Source: Sequoia sempervirens (Eukaryota > Streptophyta > Pinopsida > Cupressales > Cupressaceae). From it: a stretch of 64,000 bases of DNA. A model generated the notes under the pieces. The model worked only from the letters and a program-made list of their open reading frames with translations, made no database searches and was not told the origin of the DNA. Each line of letters opens with the position of its first letter. Position 1 is the stretch's first letter. Positions 46,005 to 57,199 of the stretch are shown piece by piece. The stretch is from NCBI GenBank assembly GCA_007258455.2, contig VDFB02321240.1, forward strand, positions 83,853-147,852, in the 5' to 3' direction. The position numbers and the translations under genes were made by a program.

Positions 46005-46626
46005 TTTAGAAATAAAGCATTTTAAAACAAAAAGATAAAAAGAAAAAAAAAAGGAAAAAGAAAAAGGAAGTGTCTCAACCTTGCATGGAAATAAAAAATA
46101 AAGCAAGCCAAGAATAGAAGATTTTATGATAGGTGAAAAGCGGCTATTTTGAGAAGTATATTTTATATGGGGATAAAGATAAGATTGCTAAGAAATTTTA
46201 TTATATTTTTCTAAAAAGAAAAGTTTTATCTCTAGAGGATTCTCATATGTAATGTAATTCTATATATTGGTACTTTGAGATAGTCATTTGTGTAAGAGAA
46301 AGGTGAGAGTTAGTTTGCAAGTCTGTATGCTGTCAGAATGCTGCTGAAATTCCTCTAAATTGAGCTGAGGTGAAGACTCCTGTAAGAACTTGCATTGCAA
46401 GTGTGTTCTAATCTGTTTCAAGATTTGATAATACATTGTGCAGGTTTTGGAGTGTGGGGTTTTTCTCCCAAAAGGGTTTTCCACATGTAAATCACTGTGT
46501 TATGGTTTTATTGTTTATGGGATTATGTGTTTCTTCAAATCTCTGAAATATTTTATTTAAAATTTACATAATCCTCTTCTCAAGGTTAGCGTAGGAAGCG
46601 TTTCCGCACACTTTTGCTTCCTTACA
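46005..46626 (+). repeat. Copia-2 5' LTR
   Basis: 622 bp, begins TTTAGAAATAAAG (one base of the expected TGTTAG lost) and ends TTCCTTACA. Confidence 0.92.
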
Positions 46627-46628
46627 AG

Positions 46629-46640
46629 TGGTATTAGAGC
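46629..46640 (+). promoter_or_regulatory. Copia-2 primer-binding site
   Basis: TGGTATTAGAGC, one C-to-T change from the tRNA-iMet match, two bases after the LTR. Confidence 0.88.
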
Positions 46641-46748
46641 CTAGCCAATTTTGGTTCTATTTGTTGGGTACAGGGTTTTTTGAGCTAATCAAGTTTGAGT
46701 GGGAGCTTGTGCAAAGTATTTCATATTTTGTATTGTAGGATAATAGAG

Positions 46749-47580
46749 ATGGGAAGCACATCTGGGAGGATTAAAGTAGAGAAGTTTTTTGGCACAAACT
46801 TTGAGATGTGGAAGTTGAAGATAGAAGATCTGTTGATTGATCGGGATCTATGGGATGCAGTGGATGAAAATGTCCAAAGGCCTACAGATCTAACTTTGGC
46901 TGCAAAATATGATGTAATGGATAGAAAAGCTAAAGGTCTCATAAGACTTTGTCTTGCAGATTCAATTCTGATAAATGTCCATGAAGAACCCACTTCGAAG
47001 AATCTTTGGAAGAAGTTGGGAGAGATATACCAAGCCAAATCTCTAGTAAATAAGCTTTTCTTGAGGAAGAAGTTATACTCCGTGAGAATGGAAGAAGGTG
47101 GATGAATTTCTGAGCATCTAGAAACATTCAATATGTTGGTGACTTAGTTGACTTCAATTGGGGTTAAGATGGATGAAGAAGAAAGGTGTCAAACTTTGTT
47201 GTGTTTGTTTCCAGACTCATGGGATAGCCTAGTCAAGGCCATCGGGAGCACTTCTGTCATCTTGAAGATGGAGGACGTTGTTGGTTCTCTACTCTCCAAA
47301 GAGATGAGAAGGAAGGTCTCTCTGAGTGCCAAAGAGGCTTTGAGTGTTAGAGGAAGACCAAAAGAATGAGGCAAAGATGAGAAGCAGCGTGGTCGTTCCA
47401 AGTCCAAAAACAAGGGGAGATCAAAATCTCTTGGTAAGTCTAAGGCAATATGTTGGAATTGTGGCAAACCAAGACATTTCTGAAAGGACTATAAAGAAGA
47501 CAAGAAAAAGAAGAGGAAGAAGCAAGATTTTGATTCTAAGTTTGAAAAGGAAGATGGATATGCCTTTATTGCAGCCTTGG
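46749..47580 (+). pseudogene. Copia-2 gag
   Basis: ATG 46749 opens MGSTSGRIKVEKFFG and the UBN2 gag core (NFEMWKLKIEDLLI, IYQAKSLVNKLFLRKKLYS). Stops: TGA 47103-47105 and TAG 47145-47147 (Gln of TQLTS). The knuckle reads CWNCGKPRHF, TGA (47481-47483), KDY: the last Cys is Tyr, so the zinc site is lost. Confidence 0.9.
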
Positions 47581-48050
47581 CCACTCGTGCAGGTGATAAT
47601 GTATGGTTGATAGACTCAGGTGCATCTTTCCATATGAATCCTAACAAAAACTGGTTTAGTAAGTATGAAAAATATGATGGTGGTAAAGTGTATTTGGGTG
47701 ATGGTTCTTTCCTTGATATTGTTGGTCGTGGTAGTATTCATGTGAAATTTTCTGATGGTAGAGTTAGATGATTTGATGGTGTCTTGCATATCCTAAGACT
47801 AGCAAGAAATTTATTATCTATTAGCAAGTTAATAGATGCGATTGTGCATGTACAATTTTTTGAAGTAGGTGTGAAAATGGTGAGAGGTGCTATGGTGATA
47901 GCGAGAGGAAGTAGAATGGGTACATTGTACCAACTCGATGCATGCATAGTTGAATGCAATAGCACTTCTGATAAGATTAAGCCAAAAGCTACTTCGCTGA
48001 AAAAAGAGATGGTTTCGTCTTCGACAGATGGTTGTGGATTCTAGGTACCC
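47581..48050 (+). pseudogene. Copia-2 aspartic protease
   Basis: WLIDSGASFHMN carries the active-site DSG (about 47604-47639). VYLGDGSFLDIVGRG and, after TGA at 47769-47771 (Arg expected before FDGVLHI), LARNLLSISKLID follow. The protease domain is otherwise conserved. Confidence 0.9.
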
Positions 48051-48990
48051 AAGGGTGCTCTGTCTACCAAATCAAAGTTGCTTGCAGAGAAGACCATGTT
48101 ATGACACCAAAGGCTTGGCCACATTAGAGAGAAGGGTTTAAAAGCCCTAAAAAATAAGAACCTCGTTGAGGGTTTGAATGATTGCAATCTAGAGTTTGAT
48201 TTCTATCAACATTGTATTTATAGAAAATAGAACCACGTTTAGTTTTACTCGTCTTCTCATAAGTCTTCATGTATCTTGGATCTGATTCATTCTGATGTAT
48301 TTGGTCCTGTTGATGTTTTTTCTATTAGTAAATAAGCTTATTATGTTACTTTTATTGATGATTTTAGGAGAAGAACATGGATACAATTTTTAAAGAGTAA
48401 ATCTGAAGTTTTCTATCATTTTTAGGAGTTCAAGGCTATGGTAGAAACTCAAACTAGAAAGAAACTTAAATTTTTGAGGACTGACAATGGCAGTGAGTAC
48501 TGTTCTGCATACTTTGATAGATTATGTACAGATTGCGGGATTAAAAGACAAAAGACAACTCTATATTCTCCACAACAGAATGGAGTTGCAGAAAGAATGA
48601 ACAGAACATTGATGGAGAAGGCTATGAGCATGTTGAGTGGAGTTGGTCTAGAAAAAACATTTTGGGCTGAAGTTGTTGCCACTGCTTGTTATTTAATAAA
48701 TAGATCTACATCATCACTTGTTGATAAAACACTAATGGAGGCGTGGTCAAGGAAAAAGCCTTCACTTAGACATCTGATAGTTTTTGGTTGTGAGGAATAT
48801 GTAAATGTGCCTAAGGAGAAGAGATAAAAATTGGATTCTAAGGCTATCGAATGTATCTTCATCAGCTATAGCTATGGTGTGAAAGGATACAAGCTTTGGG
48901 ACCCTGTTGCAAAAAAGGTAATTTATTCCAGAAGTGTTATTTTTATAGAGACTAAATCTTCTCATGTTAATTTTCAGCTAGAACAACATA
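48051..48990 (+). pseudogene. Copia-2 integrase
   Basis: HQRLGHIREKGLKALKNKN marks the N-terminal domain (the Trp codon before it is TGA, 48102-48104). The core has LDLIHSDVFGPV, VTFIDDFRRRTW, RTDNGSEYCSAYF and NGVAERMNRTLMEKA, so the D, D and E residues are all present. Stops at 48228, 48240 and 48825 and a decayed Cys pair break the protein. Confidence 0.9.
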
Positions 48991-49994
48991 AAGAAATTGA
49001 ACAAAAAAATGATGTGGTTCAAATTCCTTCTACGCCCGAGGAAATTGAATCAATACCCCAAAATAGACAAGAAGTCGAGGAGAGCTCATCAAGCTTTGAA
49101 TCTTCAGAAGAGGAGGAAGAAGTGGAAGAACCTCCACCTCAACTTGTTCGAAGGTCTACAAGGCAAAGGAAACCACCTAAAAAGTACGGGTATTCACCTG
49201 ATGATTGGAAGTGCATATTTTCTTTGAGTACAAACATTGATGAACCGAGTTATGTGCAAGAAGCTTTGGGCACGAATGATGCAAAGTCCTGGAAAATAGC
49301 CATGGATGAAGAGATGGAAGCTATTAAAAGGAATGATACATGGGATCTTGTACTATTTCCTGAAGGTCAAAAACCTGTTGGATGTAAATGGGTGTTTAAG
49401 AAAAATATTGGTTTAGATGGAAATGTTGAAAAGTATAAGGCATAGTTGGTTGCGAAGGGATACTCTCAGGTTGAGGGTATTGATTACGGTGATATTTTTT
49501 CTCCTGTTGCTAAAATGACATCCATTCTGTTTTTATTATCTATTGTAACAACTTATGATCTAGAGGTGGAACAAATGGATGTGAAAATTGCATTCCTTCA
49601 TAGTGATTTGGAGGAAGAGATTTATATGACATAGCTAGAGCACTATGTGGTAAAAGGTAAAAGCAAGTTGATTTGTAACTTAAAGAAATATTTGTATGGC
49701 TTGAAATAAAGTCCTAGGATGTGGTACCAGAAGTTCGATACATATGTGTTGAGTTTGGGATTTGTGCAGTCTATATCTGATCACTGTGTATATTTTAAAT
49801 CTGATGGTGATTATTTCTTGGTAATTGCTTTATATGTTGATGACATGTTTATTGGGAAAGGAAAAGGTTTGATTGCAGAATTGAAATCTCAACTCTATGT
49901 GAAATTTGAAATGAAAGATCTTGGTGCAGCAAAACATATACTTGGGATGAAGATAAGAAGAGATCGTGAGAATAGAAAGTTATGGCTTAGCTAG
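48991..49994 (+). pseudogene. Copia-2 linker and reverse transcriptase
   Basis: An acidic linker (SSSFESSEEEEEVEEPPP) leads to RT: MDEEMEAIKRNDTWDLV, CKWVFKKNIGLDG, stop 49443-49445, LVAKGYSQVEGIDY, QMDVKIAFLHSDLEEEIYM, TAG 49632-49634 and TAA 49707-49709 at Gln positions, SPRMWYQKFD, and the catalytic LYVDDMFIGKG. It ends in a TAG at 49992-49994 (Gln of SQSKY). Confidence 0.92.
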
Positions 49995-50810
49995 AGTAAG
50001 TATGTTTGTTCTATTTTGCAAAGGTTTAACATGCAAGATTGTAAACCAATTTGTGTTCTTGTTGCATTGGGAATGAAGCTCTCTATTTCACAATGTCCTA
50101 CATCCCCATTGGAGATGGAAGACATGAGCAGAGTGCCCTACCAGAGTGCAGTTAGAAGCTTAATGTATGCTATGGTTTGTACAAGACTAGACATTTCCCA
50201 AGCAGTGGGAGTTCTTTCTCATTTTATGTCTAATCCTAGAAGAGTGCATTGGGATGCAATTAAGAGGGTCTTCAGATATTTGTGGGGTACATCAAAGTAC
50301 TCTATATGTTTTCATGGTACAGGAGATCAACATTCCCTGAGTATTTATGGTTTTGTGGATTCAGATTGGGCTGGTGATGTCGATAGCAGAAGATCCACCA
50401 GTGCATATGTGTTTACTCTTAATAGTGGTGCAATCAGTTGGATGAGAAAGCGACAGGCTATGGTTGCTTTTTCCACTACTGAGGTAGAGTACATGCCAGC
50501 TCTCATGCTTGTAAAGAAGTCATTTGGCTGAAGCGTTTGTGTTTAGATGTTGGATTGAAACACAAAGTAATTACAGTCTATGGTGATAGTCAGAGTGCAA
50601 TCTCCCTTGCGAAGAACTCAACTTTTCATGCCAGGACCAAACACATTGATGTTCAGTATCACTTTGTATGAGATATGGTCGAGGATGGTAGGGTGAAGCT
50701 GGAAAAGGTAGAGACTATGGAAAATGTTGCAGATGCATTAACAAAGCTTGTGAGTATAGAGAAATTTAGATGGTGTTCCAAATTAATGGGCCTTTCGGCC
50801 CCCAATAATT
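49995..50810 (+). pseudogene. Copia-2 RT C-terminus and RNase H
   Basis: SAVRSLMYAMVCTRLDISQ, FRYLWGTSKYSICF, VDSDWAGDVDSRRSTSAYVF and ISWMRKRQAMVAFSTTEVEY are standard copia RNase H blocks. After a frameshift near 50515 the end (GDSQSAISLAKN, HARTKHIDVQYHF) continues to about 50810. The catalytic Asp, Glu and Asp region is largely kept. Confidence 0.9.
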
Positions 50811-50860
50811 AACTACCTATTTTCTATTGGCTTATGCAAGGTGTTCAACAAGTGGGAGAA

Positions 50861-51468
50861 TGTTAGAAATAAAGTGTTTTAAAACAAAAAGATAAAAACA
50901 AAAAAAAGGAAGTGTCTCAACCTTGCATGGAAATAAAAAATAAAGCAAGCCAAGAATAGAAGATTTTGTGATAGGTGAAAAGAAGCTATTTTGAGAAGTA
51001 TCTTTTATATGGGGATAGAGATAAGACTACTAAGAGATTTTATTATATTATTCTAAAAAGAAAAGTTTTATCTCTAGAAGATTCTCATATGTAATGTAAT
51101 TATATATATTAGTACTTTGAGATAGTCATTTGTGTGAGAGAAAGGTGAGATTTAGTTTGCAAGTCTGTATGCTGCCGGAATGCTGTTGAAATTCCTCTAA
51201 ATTGAGTTGAGGTGAAGACTCTTGTAACAACTTGTATTGCAAATGTGTTGTAATCCATTTCAAGATTTGATAATACATTGTGTAGGTTTTGGAGTGTGGG
51301 GTTTTTCTCCCGAAAGGGTTTTCCCCATGTAAATAATTGTGTTATGGTTTTATTGTTTATGGGATTATGTGTTTCTTCAAACCTCTGAAATATTTTATTT
51401 GAAATTTGCATAATCCTCTTCTCAAGGTTAGTGTAGGAAGTGTTTCCACACACCTTTTCTTCCTTACA
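50861..51468 (+). repeat. Copia-2 3' LTR
   Basis: 608 bp, TGTTAGAAATAAAG...TTCCTTACA, preceded by the purine-rich AAGTGGGAGAA. Confidence 0.93.
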
Positions 51469-51690
51469 ATTTCCACGTTGGGTAGTTTTCACACAAGAAA
51501 TGGCTCACTTTCCACAGTTGAATTCAAGAATTACATTTAAAATGTCCATTGAAATATTCAAAGCACTCACAATGATCTAACTTCTTTGTTCAATTCCATC
51601 ATATTAAAAAATAAAATGAAAGCTTCATATTTCCAAAGATAAGTGAAATACAAGAGATGTTGTGAGAAGTAGACCAGAGAAAAAATAGCA

Positions 51691-52140
51691 TTTTTTTTTT
51701 ACAAGCATGAAGATCTTGAGCTTGGCCTAAATTTGATCATTGTCAAGTCAATAATTTGTGATTATTATTTATTCAAAATTGTTGAAAAGATATTTTATTT
51801 TTAGACATATATTATAGATCAAAAATATATTCTATTATAATTTTATATATTTGATCTATATAATATAAAGCATACATATCATTTGATTTTCTTAAGGGAA
51901 GTGCATCCCATATAATTTTTTTACAAGCATGAAGATCTTGAGCTTGGCCTAAATTTTATCATTAACAAGTCAATAATTTGTGATTATTATTTATTCAAAA
52001 TTGTTGAAAAGATATTTTATTTTTAGACATATATTATAGATCAAAAATATATTCTATTATAATTTTATATATTTGATCTATATAATATAAAGCATACATA
52101 TCGTTTGATATAATTCTTAAGGGAAGTGCATCCCATGAAT
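51691..52140 (+). repeat. 222-bp tandem duplication
   Basis: ACAAGCATGAAGATCTTGAG recurs at 51701 and 51923, and the following ~210 bases are almost identical (a few substitutions and one 2-4-base indel). AT-rich, non-coding; the low divergence suggests a recent duplication. Confidence 0.92.
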
Positions 52141-52546
52141 TTTTATGTTTGTAGGATATTTTTTAAACCAATCTAATTGATATATAAAAAACAAGATCAT
52201 TTTGATTTAGATAAAAAAAATCAATAATGTGTTAACTTATATTATAATATGTTTATTCTTTATAGTGTTTGGTATGGATTTGATGTCTATAATAGTGTAG
52301 CCTAGCAGTCTAGTTTGTAAGAACTAGATAGTGTTATATATGGTATTCAAGATTTTGGATTCTTCTTAGAAAATTGTGGGCATCAAAAGTTTGTTTTAAG
52401 TGATAATGAATCATCATGCTTTGCTAGGGTTTGAACTTGACCTAGAATGAAGGAAATGTTTGGGTGATTTATGTGTTTTATTTTTTGGTAATGAATCAGG
52501 TCAAACCCTTGATTTCTCAAATTCTTTTGGTTGTTTCTAATATATT

Positions 52547-52770
52547 ATCAATAGATTGTATTGACCCCTAATGGTGAAAGGCCTATAAAATTTATCAATA
52601 ATATAGAAATTTTAAGTAGTTCCCCTTCATAGAACTATCTTAGTTTGAAGATTCTCACACTTGTGATGTAGGATAAAGGCCTTGTGTCTCTCCAAATTAC
52701 ACTCATTGCTTAGGAAACACCTAATTATTCAAAAAATGTAGAATGAGCTCAGTTATAGTCAGAATGAAAT
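52547..52770 (+). pseudogene. Truncated duplicate of the LRR kinase leader and start codon
   Basis: Aligns with 41045-41270: shared AGTTTGAAG, GATAAAGGCCTTG, CTCCAAATTACACT and TGCTTAGGAAAC blocks, and an ATG at 52743 opening MSSVIVRM against MSSLTVRV. Similarity ends eight codons in. It is the 5' stub of a former paralogue in the same orientation as the gene. Confidence 0.88.
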
Positions 52771-54845
52771 CAAAATTCCCATCTCCAACAAGACAAATAG
52801 AATGCCACAAACTAAATATAAAAATGGATTAGAAATGTTGTTGAGAGTGGTAGAGTTGAGGACCCCCTCTATAAATGTTGGCTTTTTAAAAATTTTATAA
52901 TACATATTTGTATGGATTCCATACACATTTTTGTGGATTTTATATGTTATAGGTGCAAAACAATTAGAAAAAATAAAATTTATCAATTTTTTCAAATGAA
53001 AGGTCATTTTTTATTTCTTGGGCCTTTTAGACTCAATGAGGATCTCCATTTTTCTCCACAATGATATGATAATAGGGCTAGGTGTTAGAGTCACCTTGAC
53101 TTGAGAAAGACCACATAATTCATGGCTCTAATACCATGATGTAGAAGGTAAGATATGAAATCAACATCAAGATATCCTTCCACATGTGAAAAATAAAGCA
53201 CAATAGTATGTCTATCATATAAAATGAGAGTGTTTAAATGTATGATGGGTACCTTGCATTCATAGGAAAGGTAGAGGATGTAGGAAAGAAAAATTAAACA
53301 TCTAATTACCCCTCCAAATATGTAACATGTAAGTCAGCTCATATGACAAGTGCGAGAGTATGTATAAGTGTGAATGAGATGTGTCTCCCAAGAGGTGAGT
53401 ACATGTGTTTGAACAACATGAAGTGAGAAAAAAACTAAAAATTCCTTAAGTGGAGACTTAACAAGTGTGAATAGGCCAACCTAGAAAGGGTGATATGCTA
53501 GCTATTTTAATAATGACCTTATTTATAACAATTTTGGAATAATTTAAACTCATGGATATCACTTTCCAAGATGGATTGATAACAAATATTTAGGAAATAT
53601 TAAGTTAGAGTGAAATATTGTGTAGTTCAATATTAGAATATTTAAACCTTGTTGATCTATGTCAAACCATGTGATATTGGGGTCAATGGAGGATGACATA
53701 ATTTCTTAGTGCATTAGGAAAAACTATACGACATAATATAATTTATGAACTTACTAATAAAAATTGGTATTATATAGATGAGAAAAAAATGGTAGAATAA
53801 TGGAATTAGGGGCTTCTATGCCTTTCAATTGAGCTAGGGGAGGTGAGGATGGATGGGATAGTTTAATTTATTTTCAAACACTAATAATATAAATGTTTTA
53901 ATGAAATATGTCATAAGAATATAAAATTGAACTTCAAAACCTAGGCTATCCATAGTAAAAAAAAAATGAAAATAGCTATCTATGATGATTGTTTCAACTA
54001 TATATAATGGAGGATACACTATGGAAATTTTACACTTGATTTATATGAAAAAAAAATCATTTTAAATTTTTCCTAAAGCATAATATAAGGTCATCCATAA
54101 GAGCATTTTTTTGATACTTTCTCCAAGTTGAAACTTTATAAAATTAGTGTGAAATAATGCTTTGTATGCCTTATAAAATCCATTTTGGAGGGATTTCAAG
54201 TAGAAAAATTATTAGCATATGCATGGAATCATAAAAATAAGTAGGTTTGAATTATTTTATCTCTGTTGGATATATTTTAAAATTTCATTTCCATCCACCC
54301 AAGGGGTACACATTGAATTGGGGCCTTAGAAGACCCAATTCCCTAAAAAAGTCCCATGATAAGGTTTTCCACCCTTGGTTAGTGGAAATAATAATAAAAT
54401 GGATTTAAAGCACCTTTTTAGGATAAATAGGGTTTTATCAAACTATTTATTTAAATTATTAAGAAAAGTGGCCAAGGTGAGGATAAGGGATCATGAACGA
54501 GGTAACATATAGGAATAAGAAAGAATTAAATAAATAATTTTTAAAATTAAAAATGAGATAGAAATAGAAAAATGGATTTGGAAAGACAAAACATTAGGAC
54601 ATGGCTAGGGGTGTCTGAAAATAGGCTTACACAAGGACAAAACCCACATGAAAATAAATTACTAGAATAAGTCCTAAAAATGCAAAAGTAAATCTTAGAG
54701 ATGTAATTTTTTATCATATAGAAGGGATTATTTTGTTTACCAATTATTTTCCCCTTCTTTATTTATGACGGATTCTTTTGTAAATAGATACCTAACTTGG
54801 CCTAGTTTCTAGAAGCCATCTTCTTATTCATCTCTCACTAATTTT
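52771..54845. other. No recognised gene; possible primer-site remnant
   Basis: A minus-strand TGGTATTAGAGCC at 53124-53136, followed outward by TGATGTAGAAG, could be the primer site and LTR edge of a lost minus-strand retroelement, but no second LTR or gag was found. The remainder is AT-rich without coding. Confidence 0.45.
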
Positions 54846-57199
54846 TGTTAGCAAAAATGCTTTATTCACTTCATCAATTACCATTAAGCATGGATACAAT
54901 ATAAAGGATGAGAGGATGCATGTAGAACAATTGATATAACCGTGAGAGGATGTGGTTAATATAACCACCTCTACCTTCCCTAACAATGTGATACTATGCT
55001 AACATTTACTAAGATTCCCATCCTTATTACATTGTTCCTACAACAATATCCCTGAAAGCTCTAATTCACCTTTTAAGGAAACCCCCCTTAAGGTTTACAT
55101 AAAAAACTTGCTAATTAAAAAAAATATGTATATACATTCTTGAGAAAATTTTCCCTTTGAAGAAACAAATCCTGAATCAAGTGGAACTCCTCCAAGTTTC
55201 ATCATAACCCTTGTAAAGGTGTAGCTCTAAGCTGAATTCTTGAGTCATCCTCTCGTGAACTCCTAAATAATAGATTGTAATTATTGTACAACCACCCTTC
55301 AATTTGTCTCCTCGACCCTTGTAAAGGTATAATCCTTGGTCCAAACCATAATTATTGGACAATCATCCTCCAAGTTGTCTCCTTGACCCTTGTAAAAGTA
55401 TAATCCTTGGTCATAGTCTCATGAACTCTCTGAGCAATAATCCATACTATGCTCTTAACCAAACCCTTTACCTATCTCCAAAAAATAATCTTCACAATAT
55501 ACATATTTTTCAAATCTATCAGCAATAACAAGAAAAAAATAAAAAAATAAAGCCAAAATCACTTGTCATGTAAAGCATCATCTCAAAGTGAGAAGTTGAC
55601 TTGAGATGATGGAATTTCCTCCATCCTTCGATGTCACCAACCTCCAATATGAAGACTTATAGTACTAATGCATTATTAACATCACTAGAAGAGTTATTAA
55701 TAATAGCTTCAACATTTGATGAATCCTCATCTTTAATGTACATGCAAAGTTTCCTATATTTGATTCATCTTTGAGATCCCCTTTAAAAAGATCACTAGCT
55801 CAAGTTTTACAAAATCTCACTGTGCGTCCCTTTTTCTTATTGTAAAAATACCTTTTATTGTTGCTTGATGAATATAATACCTTCTCTAGTTAGGAAACAT
55901 CTTCTGAATCTTTTGCATTTGTTCTCTTTTCATTTGCTAAAAGAGATGCAATCACATCTTCTAAATTTTGAGACGTTATTTGGATGAGTGTAAAAATAGC
56001 ATTACTATACTTTGAAGGAAAACTATTTAACAATATAGTTGTAGAATCATCATCATCTACCAGAGCCTTGACTTTTGCTAGTTGCCTAAGGAGAGACCTC
56101 AAATTACTTATGTGATTTGACATTGTAATTCAATCTTCCATTTTGAACCAGAACAATTGAAGTTTTAAAGAAAACTTTGCATTAGTGATTTTACACCAAA
56201 CAATTTATTTAGATCATTCCAAATTTCCTTTGGTGATTTGTCCTTGAATCTACATGATATAGTTCAAAGTCAAAAAGAGAAAGACCAATTTAATAGCCTT
56301 GGCTTTATCATCTCTATTGTTCCACTCTAATAACTTAATTACCTCTGTGGGTGTTTTTTTCCTTTCCACTCATTATTCCCCATAAATTCTTATTCATTAA
56401 TTGTATTTGAATTTTTATTTTCTAAATATGAAAATTAAAACCAGATTACTTATCTAACTTATCTACTACAATCTCCATAATGATATATGCCTTGTACCAC
56501 TATCACCTTATTACTTTATAAAAATAGAAAGCAAGGTGATAATTTTTGCTTGAATCTTCACACACCACCTTTTCTTGTTAGATTGAATTCCTCCCATTAT
56601 CAATAAACAAATGCAGGGACAAATGCATCACAAGAACAAAAAAAAATGTTACTTATCTTCTAACTCTTCCTTGACACATCACTCTTTTATCTGTCTGCAA
56701 ACCATAAACATGGGCTTAACTTTGGATATGATAGTTGAATCTTTTATGTAGATCCTTCTTGGGCTACAATGCTTCTCCAATCCCAAAAGTTGCTTTGACC
56801 AATTCTCAAACAAAGGATTGAGCACCTTCTTCATAGGCATTGTAGGTTTCATCCCCGATTCTTCAATCTCCTTCCATGCTCGTAACCATGAACGACAATC
56901 CAAAAAAAAAAAACACTCAGTTAAGGTCAAAAGAGTAGGTCGGTTGTTTCCTCCTTATTCCATTTTCTTGGACTCCAAAACTCGATCCACAAGCATAGGA
57001 ATATTTATGACTTTTATACCATATGTTAACAAAAGTGCTTTATTCACTTGATCAATTACCATTAAGCATGGATACAATATAAAGTATGAGAGGATGCATG
57101 TAGAACAATTGATATAAGTCATATAACCATGAGAGGATGTAGTTAATATAACTGTCTCTGCCTTCCGTAACAATGTGATACTAAACTACTATGCTAACA
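54846..57199 (-). mobile_element. Copia-3: gag-only LTR element (TR-GAG-like)
   Basis: Two LTRs (54846-55004 and 57024-57199) start TGTTA and end GCTAACA and share AACAATTGATATAA and GAGAGGATGCATGTAGAAC. The interior, read on the minus strand, has a degenerate primer site (TGGTATAAAAGT, about 57010-57022), a copia gag with a decayed knuckle, and no protease, integrase or RT. A clear target duplication is not visible. The structure matches elements called TR-GAG in plants, or a copia element with internal deletion. Confidence 0.78.
55800..56330 (-). pseudogene. Copia-3 gag
   Basis: The minus strand encodes UBN2-type gag across frames: KSPKEIWNDLNKLFGVKS, then SNHISNLRSLLRQLAKVKA, DDDSTTILLNSFPSKYSNA and ASLLANEKR (frame 55890-56123). 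About 30 residues further a knuckle-like YFYNKKKGRTVRFC occurs in which the first Cys positions are lost. It is decayed by frameshifts between 56123 and 56200. Confidence 0.8.

Larger units (their letters stand above)
46005..51468 (+). mobile_element. Copia-2: near-complete Ty1/copia retrotransposon
   Basis: 5.46 kb with two LTRs (46005-46626, 50861-51468), primer site, gag, protease, integrase, RT, RNase H, and a perfect 5-bp target duplication ATTTC (46000-46004, 51469-51473). By hand count over about 310 aligned bases the LTRs are roughly 94% identical, mostly transitions, so the insertion is old but younger than Copia-1. In-frame stops prevent autonomous activity. Confidence 0.94.

Noticed and set aside
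53124..53136. A full minus-strand LTR retroelement at the primer-like site
   Set aside because: No second LTR, gag or purine tract found; kept only as a possible remnant.
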